Under the pieces are notes generated by a model. The model saw only the letters and a list, made by a program, of their open reading frames with translations. It did no database searches and had not been told where the DNA came from. A stretch of 64,000 nt of DNA from Hymenobacter sp. DG25A (GTDB lineage: Bacteria > Bacteroidota > Bacteroidia > Cytophagales > Hymenobacteraceae): assembly GCF_001280305.1 (NCBI RefSeq), contig NZ_CP012623.1:2542001-2606000 (forward strand), read 5' to 3'. Numbering within the stretch: position 1 is the stretch's first letter; each line of letters opens with the position of its first letter. This document shows positions 34,286-42,783 of the stretch, piece after piece. The position numbers and the translations under genes were made by a program.

Positions 34286-35551
34286 TTAGGAGGCCTGAGC
34301 AAATAAATCGAGCTGTTGGGTGACGAGGGCGGAGCGGACTGAGCCGGCCCCGAACAAAATCTGGCGGCGGATGGTCTGCTCGTCGTACTCCCGCTTTTCC
34401 AGGGCCTGGCCGCGGCAGGTGAGGAAGAACTTGGCCCGCTTCAGTACCACGCCAAACTTGTGCAGGTGGTCCAGGGTGATGGGCGCAAACCGCCGGGCGG
34501 CCACTATGCGCTTGGCGGAGCGGGCCCCCACGCCGGGAATGCGCAGAATCATTTCGTAGTCGGCGGTATTCACGTCTACCGGGAATACGTGGCGGTTGCG
34601 CAGGGCCCAGGCCAGCTTGGGGTCAATTTCCAGGTCCAGGAAAGGATGCTCGGGGTCCAGGATTTCATCGGCCTGAAAGCCGTAGAAGCGCATCAGCCAG
34701 TCGGTCTGGTACAGGCGGTGCTCCCGGATGAGCGGGGGCTGGGTTACCTGCGGCAGGCGGGCGTCATCGGTCACGGGAATGTAGCCGGAGTAGTACACGC
34801 GCTTCAGGCCGTAGCCTTTGTAAAGCGAGTCGGTAAGCTGAATGATCTGGTGGTCGTTTTCGGCGGAAGCGCCCACAATCAGCTGGGTGCTTTGGCCGGC
34901 GGTGGCAAACTGCGGCACCTTTTTGAACAGCGCCTTCTCTTCTTTATTCAGGATGATGCCGTCCCGAATCTGCGCCATGGGCGTGAGAATCTCCTGGTAA
35001 TTCTTTTCGGGGGCTAGTGCGGTGAGGCTCATTTCTGAGGGCAGCTCAATGTTCACGCTCAGGCGGTCGGCGTACAGGCCGGCTTCCTGAATCAGCTCCT
35101 CCGAGGCACCCGGAATGGCTTTCACGTGGATGTAGCCATTGAACTTGTGCTCGGTGCGCAGCTTTTTGATGATGCGCACCAGCCGCTCCATGGTATAGTC
35201 GGGGGAGGAGAAAATACCGCTGCTCAGAAACAGGCCCTCGATGTAGTTGCGGCGGTAAAAGTTCATGGTCAGGTCCACCACTTCATCCACGGTAAAGGCG
35301 GCGCGCTTCACGTCGTTGCTGCGGCGCGATACGCAATAGGCGCAGTCGAAAATGCAGTGATTGGTGAGCAAGATCTTCAGCAGACTCACGCAGCGGCCAT
35401 CTTCGGTATAGCTGTGGCAAATACCCATGCCCTCGGCATTGCCCAGCCCCCGGTTCTCATTTTTCCGCTTGCCGCCGCTGCTGGAGCAGGACACATCATA
35501 CTTGGCGGCATCTGCCAAAATACTTAGCTTTTCCTGAATTCGCTCGTTCAT
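34286..35551 (-). CDS. Putative DNA modification/repair radical SAM protein with helix-hairpin-helix
   Basis: 421 residues from the ATG at 35551; a TTG one codon earlier is not needed. The radical SAM cluster motif is NHCIFDCAYC, Cys66, Cys70 and Cys73 (Cx3Cx2C). A second, earlier Cys group (CSSSGGKRKN and GICHSY) precedes it. The C-terminal part has a DNA-binding helix-hairpin-helix, ILRIPGVGARSAKRIVAARR. This is the TIGR03916 'putative DNA modification/repair' family. It uses S-adenosylmethionine radical chemistry on an unknown DNA or nucleotide substrate. Its usual partner TIGR03915 is encoded 1.3 kb downstream. First gene of the minus-strand run. Confidence 0.92.
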   Translation of the reverse strand: MNERIQEKLSILADAAKYDVSCSSSGGKRKNENRGLGNAEGMGICHSYTEDGRCVSLLKILLTNHCIFDCAYCVSRRSNDVKRAAFTVDEVVDLTMNFYRRNYIEGLFLSSGIFSSPDYTMERLVRIIKKLRTEHKFNGYIHVKAIPGASEELIQEAGLYADRLSVNIELPSEMSLTALAPEKNYQEILTPMAQIRDGIILNKEEKALFKKVPQFATAGQSTQLIVGASAENDHQIIQLTDSLYKGYGLKRVYYSGYIPVTDDARLPQVTQPPLIREHRLYQTDWLMRFYGFQADEILDPEHPFLDLEIDPKLAWALRNRHVFPVDVNTADYEMILRIPGVGARSAKRIVAARRFAPITLDHLHKFGVVLKRAKFFLTCRGQALEKREYDEQTIRRQILFGAGSVRSALVTQQLDLFAQAS

Positions 35552-35669
35552 CAAATAGGCTGTTTCTGGGCTTAAAACTATTCTATTCCACTCAATACTA
35601 CACTATATCACTAAGCTAAATTTTTTAGAAATAGTTCGGAGATCAACTCTAAAAAATCAGGTTTCGTTT

Positions 35670-37727
35670 ATGGCCTACGTCCCTTTGGGGCCTGGACTTT
35701 ACTCGGCAGCATTTTTCGGCATGAGCCGCTTCTTTCCATCGGTTATTCAGGCACTCCCTCCGGAACCCGTATCTTGCCCGGGCTCGTCGCTTAACCCAAC
35801 GGGCCGCTTAAGGGTGCTTCCTCCGTTATCTAACTTACGCCGGCCCGGTGCGGCCTTCTGGCTGCTGCTGGCCGGGCTGCTGTTGCTGGGCATGCCCGCC
35901 TGGGCGCAGCAGCCCGAGCGCCCCGTAACGCCCGCTGACTCCCTTGGCGAAACCCGTCCCGATTCCCTGCGACGGCGCTTTGATCAGGAGCGGATTCTGA
36001 ATAACCTGAAAGCCTATACCAAGCGCAAAACCATTGCCGGCAAAGCCGCGGCGGCCCTGTTCAACTTTACCGGGCGCCGCGAGGAGCGCGCCGGCCTGGA
36101 TGCCGAGCTGCTGGACCGGCAGTATGACCGGCACAGCTATAAAGTGGTGCGGCGCATCAACATCAACACCCTCGATGCCTTTGGCTACCGTCTGAACGAC
36201 CCCACGCGCAAGCCGCGCAACATTCTGGAAAAGTCGGCTAATACGCTGCACATCAAAACCTCGCGGGCGCGGGTACGGCAGGTGCTGCAGTTTCGGGTGG
36301 GCGAAGAACTGGAGCCGCAGGCCCTGGCCGAATCGGAGCGTCTGCTGCGTCAGACCCCGGAAATTGCCGATGCCCGCGTGTTCGTGAACGAGCAAACCAC
36401 CACGCAGGACAGCGTGGATATTGAGGTCATCACCCGGGACGTGTTTAGCATCAGCGGCTCAGTGCAGGTGCGGGACGTGGGCGCGGGCGTTATCGGGCTG
36501 CGCGATGTCAACTTTCTGGGCCAGGGCCACCAGTTCCGCAACCGCTACGAGTATGGGCGCCCCAAGCCCCAAAACTGGAGCTACGAGGGCAGCTATCTGG
36601 TGCCGTTCCGCAACTTTCTGACCGGGCAGGTGCATTACCTCAACCGCTACGAAAACAAGGAAATGAACGTGGTGGTCTCGCGCGGCTTTTACTCCATTAA
36701 TACCCGCTACGCCGGCGCCGTGGCCCTGAATGTATTCGACCGGCCCCTGATCCTCAACCACCAGGATGGCCGCCCCGACAGCCTGGTGCCCCTTCGGTTT
36801 AATACCCAGGACGTGTGGCTGGGCCGCGCCTTCCGCCTGCATAGCTATGACCTGGGCTATGAAAACCCGGGGCGCATTATCGTATCGGGCCGCTTTATCC
36901 GCACCAACTACTACAGCCGGCCCGACAAGACGGAGTTTCAAAACGCTGGGCTGGTGCTGGGCACCATCGGCTACAGCGTCCGCTACTACTATAAGGATAC
37001 GTACCTGTTTGGCTTTGGCCGCACCGAAGACATTCCCACCGGTACCCTCATCAGCCTCACCAGCGGCTATGAGTTTAATGAGGCCACCAACCGCCGTTAC
37101 TTTGGCATGCACGCCGCGGCCGCTTCTTACAACCCCCGGCGCGGCTACTTATATGTCAGCGGCGACTTTGGCTCCTTTGTGCGGGGGCAAAGCAACGACT
37201 GGCAACAGGGCGTGGCCGGCGGCGAAATCCTGTATTTCACGCGCCTGTACCACACGGGCAACTATCAGTGGCGGCACTTTTTCTGGAACCGCACCGCCAT
37301 TGGTTTAAACCGTTTCCCCACTGAGCGGGTACTGAATATTGATGGTGACCGGGGCCTGCGCGGCTTCCGCACCGATGGCAACCTGCGCGGCACCAGCCGC
37401 TTCGTGGTTAATTACGAGGCTACCGTTTACACGCCCGTTTCCTTTCTCGGCTTCCGCACGGCGGCCGTTGGCTTTGTGGATGCGGCCTGGCTGAACACCA
37501 CCAAGCTGCAGACCCTGCCGTTCAAGGAAACACCCTTCACCGGGTTTGGGCTGGGCCTGCGCTTCCGCAACGAATACACGGCCATCCGCACCTTCCAGAT
37601 TCTGGTCGGGTTCTACCCCCGCGGGCAGTTCGACCGGAATGGTATCCGGGTATTCGAGAATGCCCGCCCGTTTTATGATTTCAGCGACTTTAGCTTTGGC
37701 CAGCCCAGTCTGGTGCGCTATGAGTAA
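35670..37727 (+). CDS. Omp85/BamA-like outer-membrane protein with POTRA-type segment
   Basis: 685 codons from the ATG at 35670; an ATG at 35721 is also possible. The signal sequence is LLLAGLLLLGMPAWAQQ, which lies late in either reading, so the true start may be further downstream. A POTRA-like module (FRVGEELEPQALAESERLLRQTPEIADARVFVNEQTTTQDSVDIEVITRDVFSI) is followed by a beta-barrel with GDRGLRGF, a near match to the (V/I)RGF motif of Omp85 proteins. Probably inserts in the outer membrane and helps insert or export other proteins or lipids. Not the essential BamA, which has five POTRAs. Alone between the radical SAM gene and cvfB. Confidence 0.8.
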   Translation: MAYVPLGPGLYSAAFFGMSRFFPSVIQALPPEPVSCPGSSLNPTGRLRVLPPLSNLRRPGAAFWLLLAGLLLLGMPAWAQQPERPVTPADSLGETRPDSLRRRFDQERILNNLKAYTKRKTIAGKAAAALFNFTGRREERAGLDAELLDRQYDRHSYKVVRRININTLDAFGYRLNDPTRKPRNILEKSANTLHIKTSRARVRQVLQFRVGEELEPQALAESERLLRQTPEIADARVFVNEQTTTQDSVDIEVITRDVFSISGSVQVRDVGAGVIGLRDVNFLGQGHQFRNRYEYGRPKPQNWSYEGSYLVPFRNFLTGQVHYLNRYENKEMNVVVSRGFYSINTRYAGAVALNVFDRPLILNHQDGRPDSLVPLRFNTQDVWLGRAFRLHSYDLGYENPGRIIVSGRFIRTNYYSRPDKTEFQNAGLVLGTIGYSVRYYYKDTYLFGFGRTEDIPTGTLISLTSGYEFNEATNRRYFGMHAAAASYNPRRGYLYVSGDFGSFVRGQSNDWQQGVAGGEILYFTRLYHTGNYQWRHFFWNRTAIGLNRFPTERVLNIDGDRGLRGFRTDGNLRGTSRFVVNYEATVYTPVSFLGFRTAAVGFVDAAWLNTTKLQTLPFKETPFTGFGLGLRFRNEYTAIRTFQILVGFYPRGQFDRNGIRVFENARPFYDFSDFSFGQPSLVRYE

Positions 37728-37876
37728 GTATTTTGGCAGGCAGAAGTAATCCCGCCGCTTCTTCGGACCTTTGCAGCGGGCTTTCGTACCCATTCCTGAT
37801 TTTACAGCAGGCCCGGTAAGGCGGCGGCTTTTGGCCGATGCTTTCTTATCCCTGCTTCCCTATTAACTTAATACCC

Positions 37877-38710
37877 ATGCAGCTCGGTGATTATAACGAC
37901 CTGGAAGTAGCGCGCGAAGTAGACTTTGGCGTGTACTTGTCTTCTGACGACGGCGACCTGCTGATGCCCGGCAAGTACGTGCCGGCCGGCACGCAGGTAG
38001 GCGACGTGCTGCGCGTATTTGTGTACCGCGACTCCGAAGACCGCCTCATTGCCACCACCCTGGACCCGCTGGTGCGCGTAGGGCAGTTTGCCGCCCTCAG
38101 CGTGCGCGACGTAACCCCGCTGGGCGCGTTCCTGGACTGGGGCCTCGAGAAAGACCTTTTCCTACCCTACCGCAACCAGCGCCGCAACCTGCGCCCCGGC
38201 GAGCGGGCCACCGTGTATGTGTTTCTGGATGAAACCTCCGACCGCATCGTGGCCTCGGCGCGCTGGGAGGGTTTCCTGAGCCACGAGCCCTTCCCCGGCC
38301 AGCCCGGCGACGCCGTGCAGCTGATGGTAGCCGAAGAAACCGACCTGGGCTTTAAAGTGCTGGTGAACGGCCAGTACCAGGGCCTGCTATACCACAACGA
38401 AGTATTCCGTCCCCTGCGCCTGGGCGATACGCCCACCGGCTACGTGCGCCTAGTGCGGCCCGATGGCAAGCTGGACATCAGCCTGCAGAAAATTGGCTAC
38501 GACGAAGCGCGCGATGCCGTAGAAACAGTACTAAAGGCCCTGCACGCAGCCGGCGGCACATTGCCGCTCTCAGACAAGAGCGAGCCGGACGACATTTACC
38601 GCCGCCTGGGCATCAGCAAGAAAGTGTTTAAAAAAGCCCTGGGCTACCTGTACAAAAACGGGCAGGTGCAACTGGCACCGGACCACACGCGGCTTATTCC
38701 GGAGTCGTAA
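37877..38710 (+). CDS. S1-domain RNA-binding protein, CvfB family
   Basis: 277 residues from the ATG at 37877 (an upstream Met at 37838 is unlikely). Three consecutive S1-like beta-barrels (GVYLSSDDGDLLMPGKYVP; GAFLDWGLEKDLFLPYRNQ; GFKVLVNGQYQGLLYHNEVF) are followed by a winged-helix C-terminus (DIYRRLGISKKVFKKALGYLYKNGQ). This is the domain order of Staphylococcus CvfB/YitL, a regulator of virulence and RNA turnover. Role in this organism unknown. Confidence 0.9.
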   Translation: MQLGDYNDLEVAREVDFGVYLSSDDGDLLMPGKYVPAGTQVGDVLRVFVYRDSEDRLIATTLDPLVRVGQFAALSVRDVTPLGAFLDWGLEKDLFLPYRNQRRNLRPGERATVYVFLDETSDRIVASARWEGFLSHEPFPGQPGDAVQLMVAEETDLGFKVLVNGQYQGLLYHNEVFRPLRLGDTPTGYVRLVRPDGKLDISLQKIGYDEARDAVETVLKALHAAGGTLPLSDKSEPDDIYRRLGISKKVFKKALGYLYKNGQVQLAPDHTRLIPES

Positions 38711-38809
38711 GCAGCCCGTTTTCCGGGGTGGCGCTACCCTGCTCCCCTTTTTTGCGTAAGGACGCCCGAAGCTCTTTCGCACCTGCTTCTGCCTTCGCCG
38801 TTCTGCCGC

Positions 38810-39484
38810 ATGAAACTTCAGAAAACCGCCCTTATTGCCGGTGCCAGTGGTCTGGTAGGCCAGCACCTGCTGCCCCTGCTCCTGGCCAGCGACCGATACG
38901 CTAAAGTCATTTCCATTGGCCGCCGCACGCTGCCGCTGGTGCACCCCAAGCTGGAGCAGCGCATCGTAGACTTCAACCAGCTGGAAGACCAACGCCTGGC
39001 CCTGATAGCGGACGACGTGTACTGCTGCCTGGGCACTACCATGAAGCAGGCCGGCTCGAAGGAAGCCTTTTATAAAGTAGATTACCTGTACGTGGTAAAG
39101 CTGGCCGCCCTGGCGGCCGGCAACTTTGCGGCGCAGTTTATGGTGGTTTCGGCTATGGGGGCCGATGCAGGCTCGGCCATTTACTACAACCACGTGAAGG
39201 GTGAGATGGAAGCCGCCGTGCGGCAGACGCCTTTCCGCGCCATTCATATTTTCCGGCCCTCCCTGCTGCTGGGCCAGCGCCAGGAAAAGCGCCTGGGCGA
39301 GCAGATTGGAGCCGTACTCATGCGGCTGGTTTCGCCCCTGATGGTGGGTCCCCTGCGCAAGTACCGGCCCGTTTCGGCGGAAGCGGTAGCGCAGGCTATG
39401 CTGGGGGCTGCCGGGCAGGATGGTGGCGGCATCCGCGTGCATCTGTCTGATGAAATTGCCCGGGGCGTGCGCGCCGACGGTTAG
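38810..39484 (+). CDS. NAD(P)-binding oxidoreductase, atypical SDR/nucleoside-sugar epimerase-like
   Basis: 224 residues. N-terminal Rossmann motif ALIAGASGLVGQHLLPLLL (GxxGxxG), CCLGTTMKQAGSKEAFYKVDYLYVVKLA, MVVSAMGAD and YYNHVKGEMEAAV (Tyr-xxx-Lys). This combination is the HTATIP2/oxidoreductase-like group of NAD(P)-dependent atypical short-chain dehydrogenases. Human TIP30 is the best known relative. Substrate unknown. Confidence 0.88.
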   Translation: MKLQKTALIAGASGLVGQHLLPLLLASDRYAKVISIGRRTLPLVHPKLEQRIVDFNQLEDQRLALIADDVYCCLGTTMKQAGSKEAFYKVDYLYVVKLAALAAGNFAAQFMVVSAMGADAGSAIYYNHVKGEMEAAVRQTPFRAIHIFRPSLLLGQRQEKRLGEQIGAVLMRLVSPLMVGPLRKYRPVSAEAVAQAMLGAAGQDGGGIRVHLSDEIARGVRADG

Positions 39485-39597
39485 GATTTTATCAACAAGT
39501 TATTAGTTGTTTACCCTTCGTGCTTAGAAGGAAGAGAACCTCTAAAACCAGCTTCTTATATTTGCTGGTCAAGTATTCCTTTTTTCTACCTTTTCTT

Positions 39598-40152
39598 ATG
39601 AAACAAACTGCATTTTTCACTTTTATCCTCCTCATGCTGGGCAGCACGCTTTCTTTTGCTCAGAAAAGCGGCGGCAGCGCCGGCTACCAGACCGCAGCTG
39701 GTCTGCGGGCAGGCGGGTACTCCTCCGGGGTAACGGTTAAGCACTTCCTCAGCGGCAAGAATAATGTGGCTTTCGAAGGCCTGGTTACTACCGAATACAA
39801 AGCCCGTGGGGCACGGGTAACGCTGCTGCTGGAAAAGCATCACCCCATTAAAGAGGTAAAAGGTCTGCAGTTTTACTATGGCGCGGGTGCCCACCTGGGC
39901 TTCTACCGCGGCCGCTACTACTTCGACGATTATCGGTACTACAAAGGCCGTAAGTACGATTCGTATCGCGCGTACTACTACGATGACCATATGTACGTGA
40001 CGCCCGGTGCTGACCTGATTCTGGGCCTGGAATACAAAATGGAAGACCTGCCCTTCGTATTGGGTGTTGACTACAAGCCTTTCTTTGAAGTGTTTGATGG
40101 CTACGCCGGCTTATACAACGATGCCGCAGTAAGCCTGCGCTTTGCGTTCTAA
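39598..40152 (+). CDS. Small outer-membrane beta-barrel protein
   Basis: 184 residues from the ATG at 39598 (the frame extends to 39520 without reason). Signal peptide of about 22 residues (SFA-QK). Alternating hydrophobic/polar strands suggest an eight-strand barrel. A Tyr-rich loop, RGRYYFDDYRYYKGRKYDSYRAYYYDD (about residues 104-130), is unusual and probably exposed. C-terminal Phe, preceded by alternating residues (AAVSLRFAF), is the usual beta-barrel assembly signal. Followed by a terminator. Function unknown. Confidence 0.8.
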   Translation: MKQTAFFTFILLMLGSTLSFAQKSGGSAGYQTAAGLRAGGYSSGVTVKHFLSGKNNVAFEGLVTTEYKARGARVTLLLEKHHPIKEVKGLQFYYGAGAHLGFYRGRYYFDDYRYYKGRKYDSYRAYYYDDHMYVTPGADLILGLEYKMEDLPFVLGVDYKPFFEVFDGYAGLYNDAAVSLRFAF

Positions 40153-40177
40153 GCAGCGCCAGCTTACCCTATTTTTC

Positions 40178-40210
40178 ACCGGCTGCGGAGCTTCCGCAGC
40201 CGGTTTTTTT
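40178..40210 (+). terminator. Rho-independent terminator
   Basis: ACCGGCTGCGG / CCGCAGCCGGT, an 11-bp stem with a 5-nt loop, then TTTTTTT. Ends the barrel gene at 40152. Confidence 0.92.
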
Positions 40211-40354
40211 ATACCCTAGGCGGAAAGCGTGAGGAAAATCATTGCATAAATATTTCATAAATTATATATTTAATTTCACAATAATTAGTACACTCAACAG
40301 CAGAATGTGGTGTGCTCCCTGCTCCTGATACCCAGCCTTTAACCTATAACCGCT

Positions 40355-41713
40355 ATGAAAACGACTCTACGCCTCTTTTTCCTGGCACTTTATTGTCTTG
40401 GCAGTTTAGCCGGGCAGGCCCAATCATCTGCTACGGGTATGTGGCAACGGCTTCCGATTGAGCTTCAACAACTGGTTAAAGGCACTGGCTCACCAAAATT
40501 ACAGGGGTTTGCTAAAGCCCGTCCGCAGGAAACCGTTTATCTACCTGGCCAATCGGTGTACTATGAGTGGAAGGACGGTAAGTGGGCGGATGCTATTACA
40601 TACGTGTCTACCTACAACGAGCAGGGTATGCCGCTCCAGATTATGGCTTCTGATTCGGTAACGCAGGTGCCGCTGGGACGCGTCAGCTTTACATATGATG
40701 CGCAAGGACGCCTCACACTTTATCAAATAGAAGTCTGGTTGGGCACAGCCTGGGTAAATTATTCGCAATACCGACTCACTTTCGATACACATAACGATAT
40801 AACGTCCAGCTCATTATACACTTGGATGAATAACGCATGGGTGCTTACTGATGGCAACCGCATTACCGTTACCCGTAATGGCGCGGGTGTGTGGCAGGAG
40901 ATGATTATGGAAACCCTGCAGCCCAATGGCAGCTTCATAAATACCAGCCGTCAGCAGTATACCATTGTCAATAACCGCCACACGGAAATCGTAAATCAAA
41001 TCTGGCAGAACAACGCGTGGGTGAATGCCACGCGGGAGATTAATATTGAGTGGGCCGATTTCAATGCCCAGCAGTATACTTCCTACATTGAGCAGACCTG
41101 GGGCAACAATACCTGGCAGAATGCTTTTCGCCATACCTTCAGCTACCCCGGCAACGGAAGCAGCGTGGAAGTAACGGAGAATTGGTCGGGCACCGCGTGG
41201 GTGAATGCTACCCGCCTTTCCCTACTAAACGATGCCCAGCATAACCTCACCAACAACCGGGAAGAAATCTGGCAAGGCGCGGCCTGGGTCATCACTTCGG
41301 AAACCAGATACCTCATTAAATACGGCGACAACAACCGGGTGCTGCGCACGGTGGAACAGCAGCTGACGCCCGGCACCACCACCTTCATGAACGTCAGCCG
41401 CACCAATAACAGCAACTTCCAGGCTTTCTCCGTGACGGCCACCCGGCTGGCATTGCGGGAAAACCAGGGTAGCCTCTACCCCAACCCGGCCGCCGAGGCC
41501 GCCACGCTGGAGGTAAGCGGCCTGCGGGAAACCACGCCCCTGCAGGCGGAAATTATGAATAGCCTGGGGCAAGTGGTGCGCACGCAGCAGGTGCAGCCCC
41601 GGCAAGGCACCCTCCGCGCCACGCTGAACCTGCAGAAGTTAGCAGGGGGCATGTATTTTATCCGGCTGCGCACCAGCGAAGGCGCCGTACTGCGCCAGCT
41701 GCTGCACCGCTAA
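40355..41713 (+). CDS. Secreted T9SS cargo protein with RHS/YD-like repeats
   Basis: 452 residues. Signal peptide (1-22, cleavage GQA-QS). Residues 60-350 consist of degenerate repeats of about 40 residues centred on 'W.nn.WvN..r....y' (for example GTAWVNYSQYRLTF, NNAWVNATREINIEW, GTAWVNATRLSLL), resembling YD/RHS-like beta-strands. The C-terminal 80 residues, from GSLYPNPAAEAATLEV to the end, form a type IX secretion sorting domain with Por-type ending. Expected on the surface or secreted. The upstream 140 bp is markedly AT-rich, unlike its surroundings. Function unknown. Confidence 0.82.
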   Translation: MKTTLRLFFLALYCLGSLAGQAQSSATGMWQRLPIELQQLVKGTGSPKLQGFAKARPQETVYLPGQSVYYEWKDGKWADAITYVSTYNEQGMPLQIMASDSVTQVPLGRVSFTYDAQGRLTLYQIEVWLGTAWVNYSQYRLTFDTHNDITSSSLYTWMNNAWVLTDGNRITVTRNGAGVWQEMIMETLQPNGSFINTSRQQYTIVNNRHTEIVNQIWQNNAWVNATREINIEWADFNAQQYTSYIEQTWGNNTWQNAFRHTFSYPGNGSSVEVTENWSGTAWVNATRLSLLNDAQHNLTNNREEIWQGAAWVITSETRYLIKYGDNNRVLRTVEQQLTPGTTTFMNVSRTNNSNFQAFSVTATRLALRENQGSLYPNPAAEAATLEVSGLRETTPLQAEIMNSLGQVVRTQQVQPRQGTLRATLNLQKLAGGMYFIRLRTSEGAVLRQLLHR

Positions 41714-41762
41714 GCAACCTGAGCCAGTGGCCGACTTACCCTGGAGGCCGGCCACCAGCTGG

Positions 41763-42770
41763 TTATTGAATGGGGATAACCACCTTGGTATCGGTAGCGC
41801 CGCCAAACAGGCCGTAGCCGTTGCGGATGTTGGAGGCTAAGGGCGCCGGCTCGGCAAAGGGGTTGTCGTGGCTGTCCTGGTAGCGCTGCACCGACTGGTA
41901 GAAGTCGTAGGCTTCGCGGTTGAGGGTGCTGACGGTTACTTCGATGAAGGCCGGCTCCCGGTAGTTTTGGGGGTCGCCGGGATTAAAGTTGCCCGAAAAA
42001 TACGCCTGTACGTTCTGCGTCAGCGTCAGGGTGCGCCCGTTGGCGTTTAAATCGGCGTACACATTGGGGCGGTTGCTGTACCCATCGGAGAGCAGAAACC
42101 GGTCTACGGACACGTCGCTGCCGGGGTCTTCATTCTGATAGTCGTTGGACAGCATGCCCCAGAAGCGCCCCTGTGCGTCCAGCACCCGGGCCGTGGCCAC
42201 ATAATAATCGGTGGAAGCCGCGGCATCGGGCATGCTCAGCGTGAGGTGGCCGGCCGCAAAGTACTGGCTTTCATTGGGGGTGCTTTGCCGCCGCACAAAG
42301 GTAGCCGCGCCCATTGCGGCCGGCGCCGGCAGCGCTATGGTACTTTCGGCCGTTGGCAGGCCGGGCAGGGCGGCCCGCAGGGTGTAGCGCTGGCCCGGCT
42401 GGCCCGCAAAGCCATACAAGGGCTCATAGTAGGCCCCCATGCTATCCTGCGTGAAGGGGTTGTAGTAGCGGTAGCGCCCCCGAAAGCGCTCCACCACCTG
42501 CCCGCTGGCATCCAGCAGCTCCACGGTAGCATTGGCGGGCTGGCTCACCTCGGCATTATTGAACACGCCCTGACTGATGCTCACCGTGAGCTGGCGGTGC
42601 GGGTAGCTCTGCCAGTATTGGGAATCGGGAGTCTGGTTGCTGAGCACATAGGTGAGGGCCAGTCGGGGCGTGTGCTTGGGGGCGGGCACATCCACCGCCA
42701 TTTCGCAGCCGGCAGTCAGCAGCAACAGAAAAAGAAAGGCCGCCGGACGGAGCTTGGGTAGCATTTTCAT
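41763..42770 (-). CDS. DUF4249 family lipoprotein
   Basis: 335 residues from the ATG at 42770; the longer frame overlaps the upstream gene. The lipobox LLTAGC places the lipid-anchored Cys near residue 22. The rest is beta-rich with the family features RLALTYVLSNQ, VTVSISQGV and PNESQYFAAG. Together with the TonB receptor gene 13 bp upstream it forms the standard receptor/DUF4249 pair in this phylum. The lipoprotein presumably caps or assists the receptor at the outer membrane; the ligand is unknown. Confidence 0.88.
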   Translation of the reverse strand: MKMLPKLRPAAFLFLLLLTAGCEMAVDVPAPKHTPRLALTYVLSNQTPDSQYWQSYPHRQLTVSISQGVFNNAEVSQPANATVELLDASGQVVERFRGRYRYYNPFTQDSMGAYYEPLYGFAGQPGQRYTLRAALPGLPTAESTIALPAPAAMGAATFVRRQSTPNESQYFAAGHLTLSMPDAAASTDYYVATARVLDAQGRFWGMLSNDYQNEDPGSDVSVDRFLLSDGYSNRPNVYADLNANGRTLTLTQNVQAYFSGNFNPGDPQNYREPAFIEVTVSTLNREAYDFYQSVQRYQDSHDNPFAEPAPLASNIRNGYGLFGGATDTKVVIPIQ

Positions 42771-42783
42771 ATCAGAATTCACC

